From assembly GCA_030737875.1 (NCBI GenBank), contig CM060922.1, forward strand, positions 319,897,456-319,961,455: 64,000 bases of DNA. The letters are read 5' to 3'. How positions within the stretch are numbered: the first letter of the stretch is position 1; the number at the start of each line of letters is the position of its first letter. Shown here piece after piece: positions 46,052-57,773 of this stretch. Origin of the DNA: Allium sativum (lineage: Eukaryota > Streptophyta > Magnoliopsida > Asparagales > Amaryllidaceae). A program made the position numbers and the translations under genes. The notes under the pieces are model-generated. The model was not told the DNA's origin. It was given only the letters and a program-made list of their open reading frames with translations, and made no database searches.

Positions 46052-46270
46052 AGTGCATTCTGGCTTGTTTTCGGTTTTTCTGCCTAACTTCGTTCGTCCA
46101 TATCTTCTTCATACGGACTCCGATTTACGAAATTTCGGACTCTATTTCGCGTATTTTTCCGAGACGAACGCAATGGCGCAACCCGTTTATCCTGATTCAG
46201 ATTTAATAATTTAATTCTGCCTTGATTTTTGTCTTAACACGTTGCTAAAAATTCGGGTTGTTACATTAGT

Positions 46271-48469
46271 TAAGACTTCCTATGGACTTTTAAAATTTAA
46301 AACCTTTGTTGGCAATAAATTTATCAAGTGCACAACAACGTTGAATACTTCAGGCCAAAATTTTAAAGGCATAGATGCGTGAGCAAGTAAAGTTAAGCCA
46401 GTTTCAACTATATGCCTATGTTTTCTCTTAATTAAACCATTTTGTTCAGAAGTATATGGACATGTAGTTCTGTGAGTAATGCCTTTTTTTCTCAAAATAA
46501 GTTTTTAATGGTAAAAATTCTCTTCCACCATCAGTTTGCATGTGAGTAATGCCCTTTTTTCTCAAAATAAGTTTTTAATGGTAAAAATTCTCTTCCACCA
46601 TCAGTTTGCATGATACCCACATGTTGACTAGTCATGTTTTCTACCTTATTAATGAACTAGATAACCACATTACATGTTTCAGATTTATATTTCAGCATAT
46701 AAATCCAAGTAAACCTAGAATATGCATCAATGAAGGATATATAGTATTTAAAACCATAATCAAAACCGATAGATGCTGGACCCCATAAGTCAGTGACAAT
46801 AAGTTCAAGTGGTGTAGAATAACTCGTGTGTGAATCTGGAAATGCAAGTTTATGACTCTTTCCCAATTGGCAAGAAGAACATATGTATGAATCAGGAATT
46901 TTATCAATAGAAATATTATTACTACTTAATACTTCTTTTACAATTTTGCTACTAGGATGTCCTAACTTGCAATGCCACAAATCAAATTTACTAGAATACT
47001 TAGAATCATTCACAAAGGTCATCATACAGTTTTTTTTATTACAAACTGGGTTTTTATGATCAGTCAAGTCAAATCTGTACAAACCCTTAAATTCTCTACC
47101 CTGCAAAATGATGAGTTAGTATATCTTTGACAATGCAAGTATTTTGATAGAATTCAATGTAAACATTATTATCTTTAGAAAATTGGGAAACACTCATCAG
47201 ATTCTTCTTGATAGAAGGGACCCTTAGTAAATTTTTTAAATTGAGTTCTTTAGGTCTAATTAAACTTGCGTTTCCAGTATGTGTTCTATGTGCAACTTTA
47301 CCATCACCAACTAAAAGATTTTGCATACCTTTGTATTCCTTATTTCCAAAATTCAGATTGGCTAAATTATTTGTGACATGATTTGTAGCCCCTGAATCTG
47401 GACACCAGCAATCATCATTAGCATCATCTGTTGAGGTTGATTCTGTGTTCAAAACTTCTGCTTGATTTTTATTGTTATCTTTATGCACACTGACTAGATT
47501 CACATTGCTGCTGTTGCCTTGTTGCGAGGGATTGTAATTAGAATTATATCTGAAATAACATTTGTTGGCACTATGACCAATTTTTTCACAAATTTGACAT
47601 ATGACTCTGTTGTTATTAATACCATTTTTACCACCTCTTCTGCCTCCTCTTTTAGTAGATCTACCCCTCTGATTATTATTAAACCGACCTCTTGAACCTT
47701 GATTTCTTTCTTGCTATTTCCCTTTATTATAAGTGTAATTCACAACCATGTCAGGGGTTATTACTTTGTTTTGTTCTATTCTTCCATCATGTGAAAGAAG
47801 AGTAGAATACACAAACTGTAAAGAAGGGGCAGGATCCATGGTTGATATAATTGCAACAACAGTTTCATATTTATGATCTAATCCACTAATTACATACAAC
47901 ACATGCTCTGAATCTGAAACTTTATGTCCTAAAGAAGCCAATTGATCACACAGATTCTTGACCTTAAGTAAGTACTCATTCATACTCATTTCATTTTTCG
48001 TTATACTTTGCAACTGTTTTGTATGGTGCATTATTCTAGCAGAAGATTGAGAAGTGAAATTCCTTCCAATTGTAGACCAAACTTCTTGTGCTGTTTTACA
48101 TCCAATTAATTAGGGCAGAATATTTGAACTTATGGATGACATCATCCATGCACACACGAGACTATCTTGTCTTTGATGAACAGTGTATTCAGGATTTGGT
48201 ACAAGATGATTATCCTTATCTCGAATAAACTTGGATGGAATTATTTTTGTACCAAGAATGTAATCTTCTAAGCCATATCCTCTAATAGCAGCTTCTATTT
48301 GTAATTTCCAGAGTCGGAAGCTGGCTTCATCAAGTTGCACAGAGACAATTTGACTTTATGGTTTAATAATGGCCTTCATCAGGTCATTAACCGGATCAGT
48401 GGATGAAAAACTCTGTGCACCTCTTGAACTAGACATTTGTGGAGTGGTAACATCTCCTTCATTCGACAT
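46271..48469 (-). pseudogene. Copia E Gag, protease and integrase (5' half)
   Basis: Minus strand from ATG 48469: Gag with a stop about 36 codons in (near 48357), then LDEASFRLWKLQIEAAIRGY, LCDQLASLGHKVSD and FVYSTLLSHDGRIE; a zinc knuckle CQICEKIGHSANKCYF-like near 47560; protease WCPDSGATNHVTNNLANLNF (about 47390); integrase with LWHCKLGHPSSKIV (about 46980) and CSSCQLGKSH, then DLWGPASIGFDYGFKYYISF and DAYSRFTWIYML, followed by SEQNGLIKRKHRH near 46430. A 70-bp tandem duplication (46471-46610) shifts the frame inside integrase. The solo LTR interrupts it at 46266-46270. Confidence 0.9.
46471..46610. repeat. 70-bp tandem duplication in the copia E integrase
   Basis: TGTGAGTAATGCC ... CATCAGTTTGCA is present twice in a row (46471-46540, 46541-46610) with one difference. 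Because 70 is not a multiple of three it breaks the integrase frame. Confidence 0.92.
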
Positions 48470-48950
48470 GGTGAACAAGAACATACAAGAAATAGAGAGC
48501 ACAGAAGTGGTAAGAGAAATTTAAACCAGAAAACCTTGAATTGGGGATCAAAGAAGGTACTCAGGTGAGAAATGATGCTATCAGGAAACTCAGGTGATGA
48601 AATTTTGCAAATATCCTTTTTAAAATGGATAGTAATCTCTGATGAGTTTCTTTTGACTGCACTTATCTTCAACTGATTGTTTTCTTGAAATTCTTGATCA
48701 GTTTTCTGAAAGATTTTGAATTTTCTCTTTACAATAGGCTTTTCTATGATAAACTGACGCAACCAGCATGATGAACTAGGCACGACACAGTTTATTATAG
48801 AAAGAAACAACTTTCAAATGATAAGATCTTTGATCTTTGATGAAAGGAGTCCATGTGATGAAGCTTTTCTGATGGACAATAAATTCTGACCAATCTTGAA
48901 ACAGATGATTTAGAATTTTCAGAATCAAATGTCGTTAAGCACAAAGATCT

Positions 48951-48962
48951 GCTCTGACACCA
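48951..48962 (-). other. Copia E primer-binding site
   Basis: Minus strand TGGTGTCAGAGC, three bases inside the 5' LTR; one mismatch from the initiator tRNA-Met site TGGTATCAGAGC. Confidence 0.85.
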
Positions 48963-48965
48963 AGT

Positions 48966-49205
48966 TGAATTTATGAAACAAATGATCTGAACGAAGATAT
49001 GAGTTGAAGAATTGAAGAGAAGAACTTTATTATTCAGGAAATGAATGTAATACAATGTAAAGTTATAAAGGAAGTCTATGGTTCCTTATATAAAAGAATT
49101 AAACAATTGGGCCAGGCCCAATAATATATAAATGAAGATAAAAGGCCTATGGCCATGTAAAGGGGAAGTAAGTATAAACAAATATACCAATACCGTGTAT
49201 ACTCA
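48966..49205 (-). mobile_element. Copia element E, 5' LTR (minus strand, 240 bp)
   Basis: Direct repeat of 39157-39394; TG...CA on the minus strand; primer site adjoins on the left. Confidence 0.9.
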
Positions 49206-49676
49206 TTTACTTTTACTTTCATAATTGTTCGGAGTCTTCTATCCTCCGACCATTTCAGTGGAGGCGGCCATCCCTCTCCGGCCAGCAAATCTACAAAGAG
49301 GATAAATTCGTACATTATAAATAATTCTAAACTATTTTATTATAATCAGGATAATCACGGTGATATCTTACCTGACACAAACAAGAGGGACTACCACTCA
49401 TCCGCAAGCGTTCCAGAGGACAGTCACTCCCTGAAAAAAATTGCATTAGTTTGTTTGACGTGCAGAATCAACAACTTACTCTACAAAAGCCTTCTGAATG
49501 ATCAGATATATAACTCATCTGTTTGGTGTGAAGGAAGCAGCAACTTCTTTCATGAATTTGTAGCGCTTAGGAATAACAAGCTCACCAACATGGAATTTTT
49601 TTTGCCAAATCAGATGATTTGAAGAAGACCAGCAAGCTTCTGAAGCATAGTGACTTTTCAACTAGCCATCTCCTCT
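49206..49676. other. Unassigned sequence between copia E and CACTA-3
   Basis: No recognisable gene or terminal repeat. A short plus-strand frame around 49550-49620 (FFHEFVALRNNKLTNMEFF) looks mildly protein-like but is not identified. Confidence 0.5.
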
Positions 49677-49925
49677 CACTACAAGAGGAACATAGGTTTC
49701 CAACGGCCAAGGGCCGTTGGAAACCCCGTTGGAAGCCGTTGGTCAATCCGTTGGTATACGGATCAACGGCTTCCAACGACTTCCAATGCAAACGACGCTT
49801 AATTTCCAACGGCTTCCAACTAATAAATAAGGACACGTGTATGATGTTTTGAGCAAATAGGCCATTGGAAGCCGTTTGTATGGAATGACCTGTAAGCCGT
49901 CGCAGGCCGTTGGTCGCCGTTGGAA
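49677..49925. repeat. CACTA-3 subterminal repeats
   Basis: About ten CCAACGGC or GCCGTTGG motifs on both strands within 250 bp of the end, including the palindrome CCAACGGCCAAGGGCCGTTGG region at 49700-49721 and repeated CCAACGGCTTCCAACG. Expected TNPA-type binding sites. Confidence 0.88.
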
Positions 49926-50144
49926 AACTGTGTGTTTTTTTTTTTTACAGATTTTAGATTTACCACTACAAGCCACACAACAAATATAAAACATTCTGAA
50001 CTGCTGCATTTCGAGCATATAACTCACAATCTCAACCATATATACACCCAAACACAATACGAAATAAAAAACAAACACAAAACACATAAATTAACCAATA
50101 TTTACATAACATTACTACCAAACTTCGCCAAAACAACACCAAAC

Positions 50145-53100
50145 TGTTGGATCTAGAATAACCCTAGAGGGGGGTGAATAGGGTTTTTCACAGTTTTTAA
50201 CTGAATTAAAAACCAAACGAGATAAATAAAAATAAACAGATCACAGAATATAGCAGAAACAGAAATGCAGAAAATAAATCACACACAGATATACCCAGCT
50301 TCGGCAAAACCCTGCCTACTGCTGCATTTCTAAGGTTTCTACTAGGTGATAGAACAGATCCCGCATACAAGACCATGTACACTCGCAAACCCTGCTCCTA
50401 TTCTAACCCTACGCTCAAACCCCTAGACTGATCGATATCCCCTCGATCAGATTTCCCCGAATTACACCCCGTAATCCGTAACCCAGAATTTTACAGACTC
50501 TGAAACTGACAGCCAACACACTGACTGAATCTAGAATTTTTACAGACTCTAGACAACTGTTTGAATCGTTTGATTTTACAATACAAAATTAAAAACAAAA
50601 ACAGAAGAAGCTTTAAAAACCTAGATGTAAGGAAGAGTTAAAAATAAGGGGGTCATCCCTTTATTAAAAATACTTGGCTAGGTTTAACCCCATTAGGTCG
50701 GCCCCTTTCCTTTTTTTTATTAAGCTCGATGTCTATGGAAAAAAAAAATGGCGGCCGATATCAAACTAGGGTTTCTTCCCAAATTGAATCGCTCGCTTCT
50801 TGGAACTGAATCTCTGTGCCGTCGAGTTGTCGTGGCTTTCTGATGCTTTCTTGCTCACTGATTTGTGGCTTTCAGGCGATTGAAACTCTTGTGAAAATTG
50901 TGAGTTATTCGAATTTTGTTTTTCTCATTGCTCTTGATTTTGCTGTTGGGTTTTTATACTCTTTTGCCGATGATGCAATTGGTGTAAATATAGGATTATA
51001 AAATCCTAAATCACACTCTGATTTCACGATTGATGACTTGGCTGATAATTTGCGGTTTCCTCTTTTGTTTCTTCGATTGAATGAGAAATTTGCGGCCTTG
51101 AACACTTGATTACCTTGGCATTAAACTGATGCGTGATATGTATGATTACCTGGACTATTTATAAATCTTTAAATTGAATTTGTCCCTTGCCAAAAAAATG
51201 TTTAAATCAGGAAACATATAATTCGATTTGCCACCCCTTTGAAATATTCCTTTATGCTGCCTTGATAGATTTGAATTGGCCTGATTGTTTAGGAAAGTGT
51301 TGCATGCATGAAAACCACTTTTGCCAAGACTGGACTTTCTGGAAATAATTTAGGAATGATTTTCTCTCCTTTGAAATGTTGTTTTGAAATTCCCTTTTGA
51401 TTACTTGTTGCCGAGTTGGGTGATTTCCAAAATATTTGATTACTGGATTTCTGGAAAGAAATAAAGCCCTTGCCAAAAAAAATATAAAACAAATCTTTCC
51501 CTTTTAAAAGAAGGTTTTCTGGGAATGTCCATCCTCCACAAATTATTGCATATATGTCTGGAAATAATTTAATTTCCAATTGCAATCAAAATTGTAAAAG
51601 TTTTGAAGAACAAACCTTTTTTTTTTATTTTTTATTTTTGTTGCATGCTAATTTCTCTGCATTTGTATAAGTGATGATGCTCTGCCATATCACAAAGTAG
51701 ATGCACCATGTCCTTGAGTCACTTTGATCATGCTGTGATGCTTGTACTTGCCATGCATGCTTGAAACAAATCTTTGCATTTGCTTCAGTCTTTGATCACC
51801 CCAAAATGAACCTGTTTCTTGAACTGCTGCATATGTATATTCCCTTGTTTCTTGCATCACCATGCTATGTTAAACAAACAAGAATCCTGTTGCACCATTC
51901 ATAACTTGAAACATTCCACTGAGCTCGACGATATTGTCTTCATTGATATGTGCTGGAATTGATCACCACACATGTTTTGTAGCTGTGTCATTTGCTTGTC
52001 TCATTGGTCACCATGCATGAGTTTTGCTATTCGACCATTTTATGTTGCCAGCATTTCTTTGACCTTACATGTGCTCGACCACTTTGACATTTTGACTTAG
52101 TACATGGCTGTATATATACACTTGAACCTGAGCAGTATAATACATGTGTATTGAGTTGTTTGGGCTTGTTACAGGTTGAAACATGCACCACTTTTGAGAC
52201 TGTCTTTGACATGCTAATCTGAACCTTGATGAAATGAATTTGTAAATGCAGTCCACAAATACCCGCCATTCCTTGTGCATGTATCACCATGTTTCATTGA
52301 TTGTTTCCATGTTACTGTTATGAGCTGTTTCATGCTAGTCACTTGAGTTACCCTGATCTCCGGCCATTTACATGCTACTGCCACTTACATTGTAGGCATG
52401 TTTGCAAACATTTTTACTTGTGCTTTGCCGACTTGTACACTTGCATATTTTTGCTATCAACTCGGCCATATTGTATTCACTACTGTGTACACTTGCACCA
52501 TTTCGTGTACACACTTTTCTTGACTCTGTACATTCAATTTTGCACAATGAATTTGCTGTTTTGATTGTTGAGTTTCCTTGACCACTTTATCTTGAGTTGA
52601 CTTTGTGTATTGCACTGAGTCGAGCAGGTCCATGTGGCTACTCCTCAGTTGCAATCTGATTGGCGTGGCAGTGCACACGTGTACACGTGTGTACATGCAG
52701 CCATCAGACGAGTTGTCCCTGTCCCTGCATTGAGATATATGTTGTCTGCCTTGTGGTATTTACAGTGTATCAGTGTGAATATCACAAGCTGTCTAGACAC
52801 AGATTGATGGTTTTATAATTCAGATCAAGTCATGAAAAATGATGAGAAACACACCAGAAAACTGAGGCAAATAAAAAAAAAATTAAAATAAAATTTATAT
52901 TTGCATGAATTTAGAAATTATTTCTGTGCAAGATATTGTGTGTGTGTTTCCATATATGACAGGTAAGCATGAAGATGACTGGACTGACTGTGAGCAGTGA
53001 AGACTGGACTAATAGTGCTGACTGACTAGGAGGCTGGAGAAAGAAGACAAAAAAAAAAAAGACAGCATGTGTCATTGTAAAAGCAACAATGTCAATAAAA

Positions 53101-53523
53101 AGTGTGTATATTGAGTTGTATGTAAATGATCAGTGATGTAGTGAAGAGCTTTGTACTGTTTATTTGTAATAAACAAATTGTTTGAAATAAAATATTATTT
53201 TATTGTTGTCAAACAAAATTTGTTTATCGTATACTGTGTATTTACAAGTACAAAATCTGTGAAGTGATTAAATAGTGGAGTTGTAAATAATTGTACTGTT
53301 CGAGTGTTTGAAATATAATATTTAATTTAAATAAAATACTGTAAGAAAATATGAATATCTATACAGTTGTATTCTATTTAAATATAAATATAATATTCCT
53401 GTATGTGGTGTAGAATAACAGTACGATTTCAAACACATCAATAAATCAATAATAATATTTATTTGGTTGTTATCATCAAACAAAAATCATATAATTGTGT
53501 ATACAACACCGTCATATACAACA
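50145..53523 (-). mobile_element. SIRE/Maximus-like element, 3' LTR (3379 bp)
   Basis: Direct repeat of 57774-61149 with about ten substitutions plus homopolymer-length changes by eye. On plus it runs TGTTGGATCTAG ... ATATACAACA. The internal side has the purine tract AAAAGGGGGAGAT (read on minus, 53524-53536). TSD CAAAC at 50140-50144 and 61150-61154. ORFs inside are duplicated in both LTRs and not conserved proteins. Confidence 0.95.
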
Positions 53524-56287
53524 ATCTCCCCCTTTTGATGATGACAAACAAATAAAGATTTTGAGCACAGTAAATGTGTTTGACAGTGAATATTGAACTC
53601 CCCCTATTTATTAGCTCCCCCTACAACTGACAACTCTCCCTATAACTGTGCACGAGTGAAGTGAATAATAAAAATTAAAAATATTAAAAATATTTATAAA
53701 ATATTCACTCATAAATCAAAATCTAATCCATTCTCCCCCTTTTGTTATCATCAAAAGGATACAGAGTTTTAAAATACAGATGAAAAACGACTAAAAATAT
53801 AATTTCATCTTAAGAGGAAGAACGGTCATCAAAAATCACAATCAATCAAACAAAAATCATAATAAACTGAGAACTAGTGGCATATTTCACATTGCAGAAA
53901 ATGATAGATTTACGATGAAATTTATATAAATGAGGAGAGTGGAAAAAAAAATGTATCCCAATTATTTAAAAAAAAATGAGTTTCAAAAAACAGAGATGGA
54001 ATTTGGACTATAATTAATAATTCAATTTAAGTGACAAGATCGAATAACCTCAAATCCCAATACTCATCAATCAGCAAATCATAATACGTCATAAAATATT
54101 AACACATTTCACAGTTTAGAAAATGGATTGGTAGGCTGGCGTTTATACACAAAGGCGAATTTCAAGTTTATTTCAATTTATAGCACACTATTCCTTTTTC
54201 TTTTATTTTTATTTAAGAGCACACTGACCACGCATAACCAGAGCTTGGATTTTTAAATGAGGTCATTCGCAGCTTAAATTATAAGTTGTCTCTTAACCAT
54301 GCATGACCAGAGCTTGGATTTTTAAATGAGGTTAGAGACACACTTATGTATTAATCATATATTTTAACATTTTCAGCTTTAACTAGAAGAACTCCTCGGT
54401 ATATACAACCAATATGAATGACAGAAATGTGGTAAGTACAGAGATGGACTATGAAATAAATTTCTAAATTAATTATATTATGAAATATGATCAACTGTAC
54501 CGAGATAATTGAAAATTCTCAATTTCACTAATTCTGAATATAACATAACCACAATTCCATCACAAATATTTTCATTATTTATACAAAAAGATTTTAAAAA
54601 TATTAAATTCTCCATATTAATATATAAAAAAAAACATGATGGATGGCAGACGGGTGATGGATAAAGGAGATGGTCGTGAAATAATTGCCAGTTCAAAGAT
54701 ATTATAAAAAAATATTCAACCATCATGAAAATCCAAATAAAATCTCCTCCTATTATGAAATATATTGCAGTCATAATTCATCACCATTTCAAAATCTGAT
54801 AATAATTTTGATGAATTATAAATACAGTTTAATTGGATATTGATTTCAATTTCTAAATGAATAATCAACAAATAATTTTAAAGTTGAAAATCAATTACAA
54901 GAGGAAATGTGAAAAGCTATACAGGACAAGAGGAAAAAAAATCATCACTTCTGATACCAATTGTTCTCTCTTCTCGAGGATTTAAAATTGACACTTGAGA
55001 CGAACAAGGATATCAAAGAGTTTCAAACACAGAGCCCACGCTGACAAGATTTACAAATTTGGCAAGCAACAGACAAATCAAAACAGGCAGTTATTTGAAA
55101 ACAGTATAAGAGCAGCACAAAAATAGTTTCAAAAACAAACTTGTCAGAATGATGGTCACATAAGATGGTTCATGATCCAAGATTAAAAATACCATTTTAT
55201 TTTAAATCATTTGATGAATATGAAATACTCTAGATTCAATGAATCGATCACACCAAATTATTAATGTCAGATTCAAGATATGTGTATGATTCAATAAATC
55301 AATAATTTCAAATGATTTTAAACAAATAAATATTTAAATCAATTAATCATGAAATATCAATGATTTTCAAAGACCATTTTCAAAGAGAACTTTTCAAGAA
55401 TTTCTCAAAAACTATTTCTTACAAGCCCAAAAGAAATATCAGATCATTTACATCAAATTTGAGAGATTTTCATGACCCAAAATAATTTATTTGAAATTAC
55501 TTGAATCCATGTCAAGTTTGAGATATAATGAATTATTCACACAAGATTGATAATTTCAATTTTAGGAGGTGTGTGATTATTCAGAATATCAATAGTTTCA
55601 GATGATTTCAAACAAACAAATTTTAACTATAATGATCACGACTAACCATGATTTTCAAGATGTATCACTGGTTCAAGCCAATCCGAAAATTACTGGAATT
55701 GTCACAACTGATAAATAACAAAGTGCTGTAATGAGTATAATATTTTGAGCTTTTCTAAAATGAATTAGAATAAACTCAGAACAGCAAAAGTGTGTGAAAC
55801 TCCATCAATTTTCAGATCTTCAGAAATTTAGAATTCAAAATAATCAACAGTGTTCAAGATATGACATGAATACAACAACACCGTTATGAATTCAGAATCA
55901 AGAAAATAAACTTCAAAACAATTGCAGATATTTACACAAATAAATTCAAGATCTGGAAATGATTATAAACACGAGAGTTTTCTACAAATAAAATGAATTT
56001 CCAGACAAATATGAGTTTTGCAATTGGAAGTTAATGGAGCACAGAATAAACAAAGATATGGCAGTGACAAAACAAAAACAAAACAGAAATAGAAAGGGTA
56101 GAAAAAAAAAATAGAAAAAAAATATTTACACAGATGAGTTTAGAAATCATACCAGACAGACGATGTAAAACAGAATTTCTAACTCAACCAATCTTGGCCA
56201 AGGAACTGTAAAGAATACAAAAAAAAAAAATGACAGCCTGAAATCAATCTCTTTTCAGCACAGCAGTTCCCCAGCCTTCTTCGGTAC
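53524..56287 (-). other. Non-coding internal region of the SIRE-like element
   Basis: About 2.76 kb downstream of Gag where protease, integrase, RT and RNase H should be; no such domain is visible in any frame. Contents: the polypurine tract, a 60-bp-spaced duplication of CCAGAGCTTGGATTTTTAAA (54240 and 54310), diverged ~280-bp tandem units (about 55200-55340 and 55480-55630), and a primer-site-like TGGTATCAGAAG on the minus strand at 54949-54960. Confidence 0.8.
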
Positions 56288-57734
56288 CTAACAGTTGAAA
56301 GGATCGAGCGGTCTAACAAAATTTGTGAAACCACTGACAGTTTTGTTCAAATCTTTTGGTACCCAAACCTGTTTATATAGCAAACCATTCGAATCTACCT
56401 TTGTACCTTTCGGGACCCAAATCTGTTTTAATTTAGTTGAAGTCGTTTTATTTTTATTTGGGATCCAAGATTGTTTAAATGGTTTGTTATAAAACAAATT
56501 CACATCATGTTTTTGATTCAAAAATCCTTTGGGATTATCAAAATTTGAGTTTTCAAAAAGATTTTTTCCAAAGCATTTTGAAAGATTTTTCAAATCATTT
56601 GAATTTTGTTTTCCAAAAACATTATTTTTCCCGAAGCCAAGACCAGATTTATTTCCTATAGAAACTTGGTTTTGTAACAGCATATTCAACGATTTTTCCC
56701 CATTAGAAAATTTATCCAAAATTGATTCTAATCGTTGAATTTTGGATTTTAGATCACTATTTTCTTTTAATAAATTTGAGCAATTATTTATAGCGATCTT
56801 CTGTTCAGCATTGGACTGTTTCAAAACTAAGTTCTCATTTTCGAGTAATTTAATTTTGGCTTGGGATTCAGCAATTTCAGATTCAAAGAGTTTTTGTTTT
56901 TCAAACTCAAATTTCTTGGATTTCTCAATCTCATTTTCCAGCTCTTTTAAAATCAAATTGGACTTCAACAAATTCTCCTTTTCAGCAATTTCAAGTTTGG
57001 AATATATATCATTCTTAAAAATTTCAAATTCCTTTTGTAAAAAATTATTCATACTTGATAACTCAATCTTGTTTTTCTTTTAAGATCAGAATTTCTTTTT
57101 CAAACTTTTGAATATTTTTATTGAGATGAACAAGATTGGTTTTCAATTTCAAACAATTTTTGCAGTCAGAATTTGAAGAATTTTTGATATATTCAAGCTG
57201 TGATTCCAAATCATCAATTTTGCCGGTCAACTCAGAATTTTTAGATTTTAGATTTTTATTTTTAGATTGGAGTTTATCGACAGACTTAGTTAGATCAACA
57301 CACATATAAATTAAATCTTCGTAAGAGAAATTTTCTGTTTCACCATCTGTTGATTCTCCATCGTTTGATCTATCTGTTTCTCCTTTCAAGCATTGATCTG
57401 AATCTGAGTTGATATTTCGGGATTTTGAGTAGTTGTTGTCAATTTGCCCATACTCCGTATTGAGAGCTGTCCAAATTTCCTGCGCAGTTAGACAATGGGA
57501 AATCAGACTGTATTGATTATCATCAAGATGAGAATAAAGAATATGTGTAGCACGAGAATTAAAAACTTTATCTACCATATCGTACCCATTAATAACAACA
57601 TCCCAACATTTAAAATTAACAGATTTTAAATAAAATTCCATTTTGGATTTCCAGTTTAAAAAATCTGTTCCAGTGAAAATAGTTGGAGATGAAGCGGACT
57701 GACTCTCGCTAGACAGACAACTAGGGTTACTCAT
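56288..57734 (-). pseudogene. Gag of the SIRE-like element, one frameshift
   Basis: Starts at ATG 57734, 26 bp after the primer-binding site (the frame runs further upstream only into the LTR). First part (to about 57063): GTDFLNWKSKMEFYLKSV, then a Gag helix block HCLTAQEIWTALNTEYG, an acidic linker and a long coiled coil (LQSKNKNLKSKNSELTGKID). A one-base shift near 57060 moves the coiled coil to the second frame (57052-56288), which has MLLQNQVSIGNKSGLGFG and repeated WIPNKN / IWVPKG / VWVPKD motifs. Known: SIRE/Maximus Gag ends in LL..Q....KSGLGF and WVPK repeats. No zinc knuckle is visible, which is unusual. Coiled coils would serve particle assembly. Confidence 0.85.
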
Positions 57735-57759
57735 GACTCTAGAGTTAAAAAAAATACCT

Positions 57760-57772
57760 GGCTCTGATACCA
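57760..57772 (-). other. SIRE-like element primer-binding site
   Basis: Minus strand GTGGTATCAGAGC directly inside the 5' LTR; exact initiator tRNA-Met type site. Confidence 0.92.
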
Positions 57773-57773
57773 C

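Larger units (their letters stand above)
41829..46265 (-). mobile_element. Solo LTR of a Tekay/Del-like element (4437 bp, TSD TTAGT)
   Basis: Plus-strand ends are TGTAACACCCC and TTGTTACA. Both ends, the GCGTTCGTCTCGGAAAAATA block, the TATA region, hairpins and GGTTAAGT units match the LTR at 4810-7972 in reverse orientation. TTAGT is duplicated at 41824-41828 and 46266-46270. There is no internal sequence, so two LTRs recombined and left one. It is 1.27 kb longer than the other LTR mainly because of the hairpin array. A G13 run lies at 42175-42187. Confidence 0.95.

Noticed and set aside
49582..49852. ORFs on both strands across 49582-49852
   Set aside because: They read the CCAACGGC subterminal repeats of CACTA-3 and its flank.
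50206..53000. ORFs of 60-98 aa repeated at 57836-60321
   Set aside because: They are the two copies of one LTR; identity reflects LTR duplication, not protein conservation.
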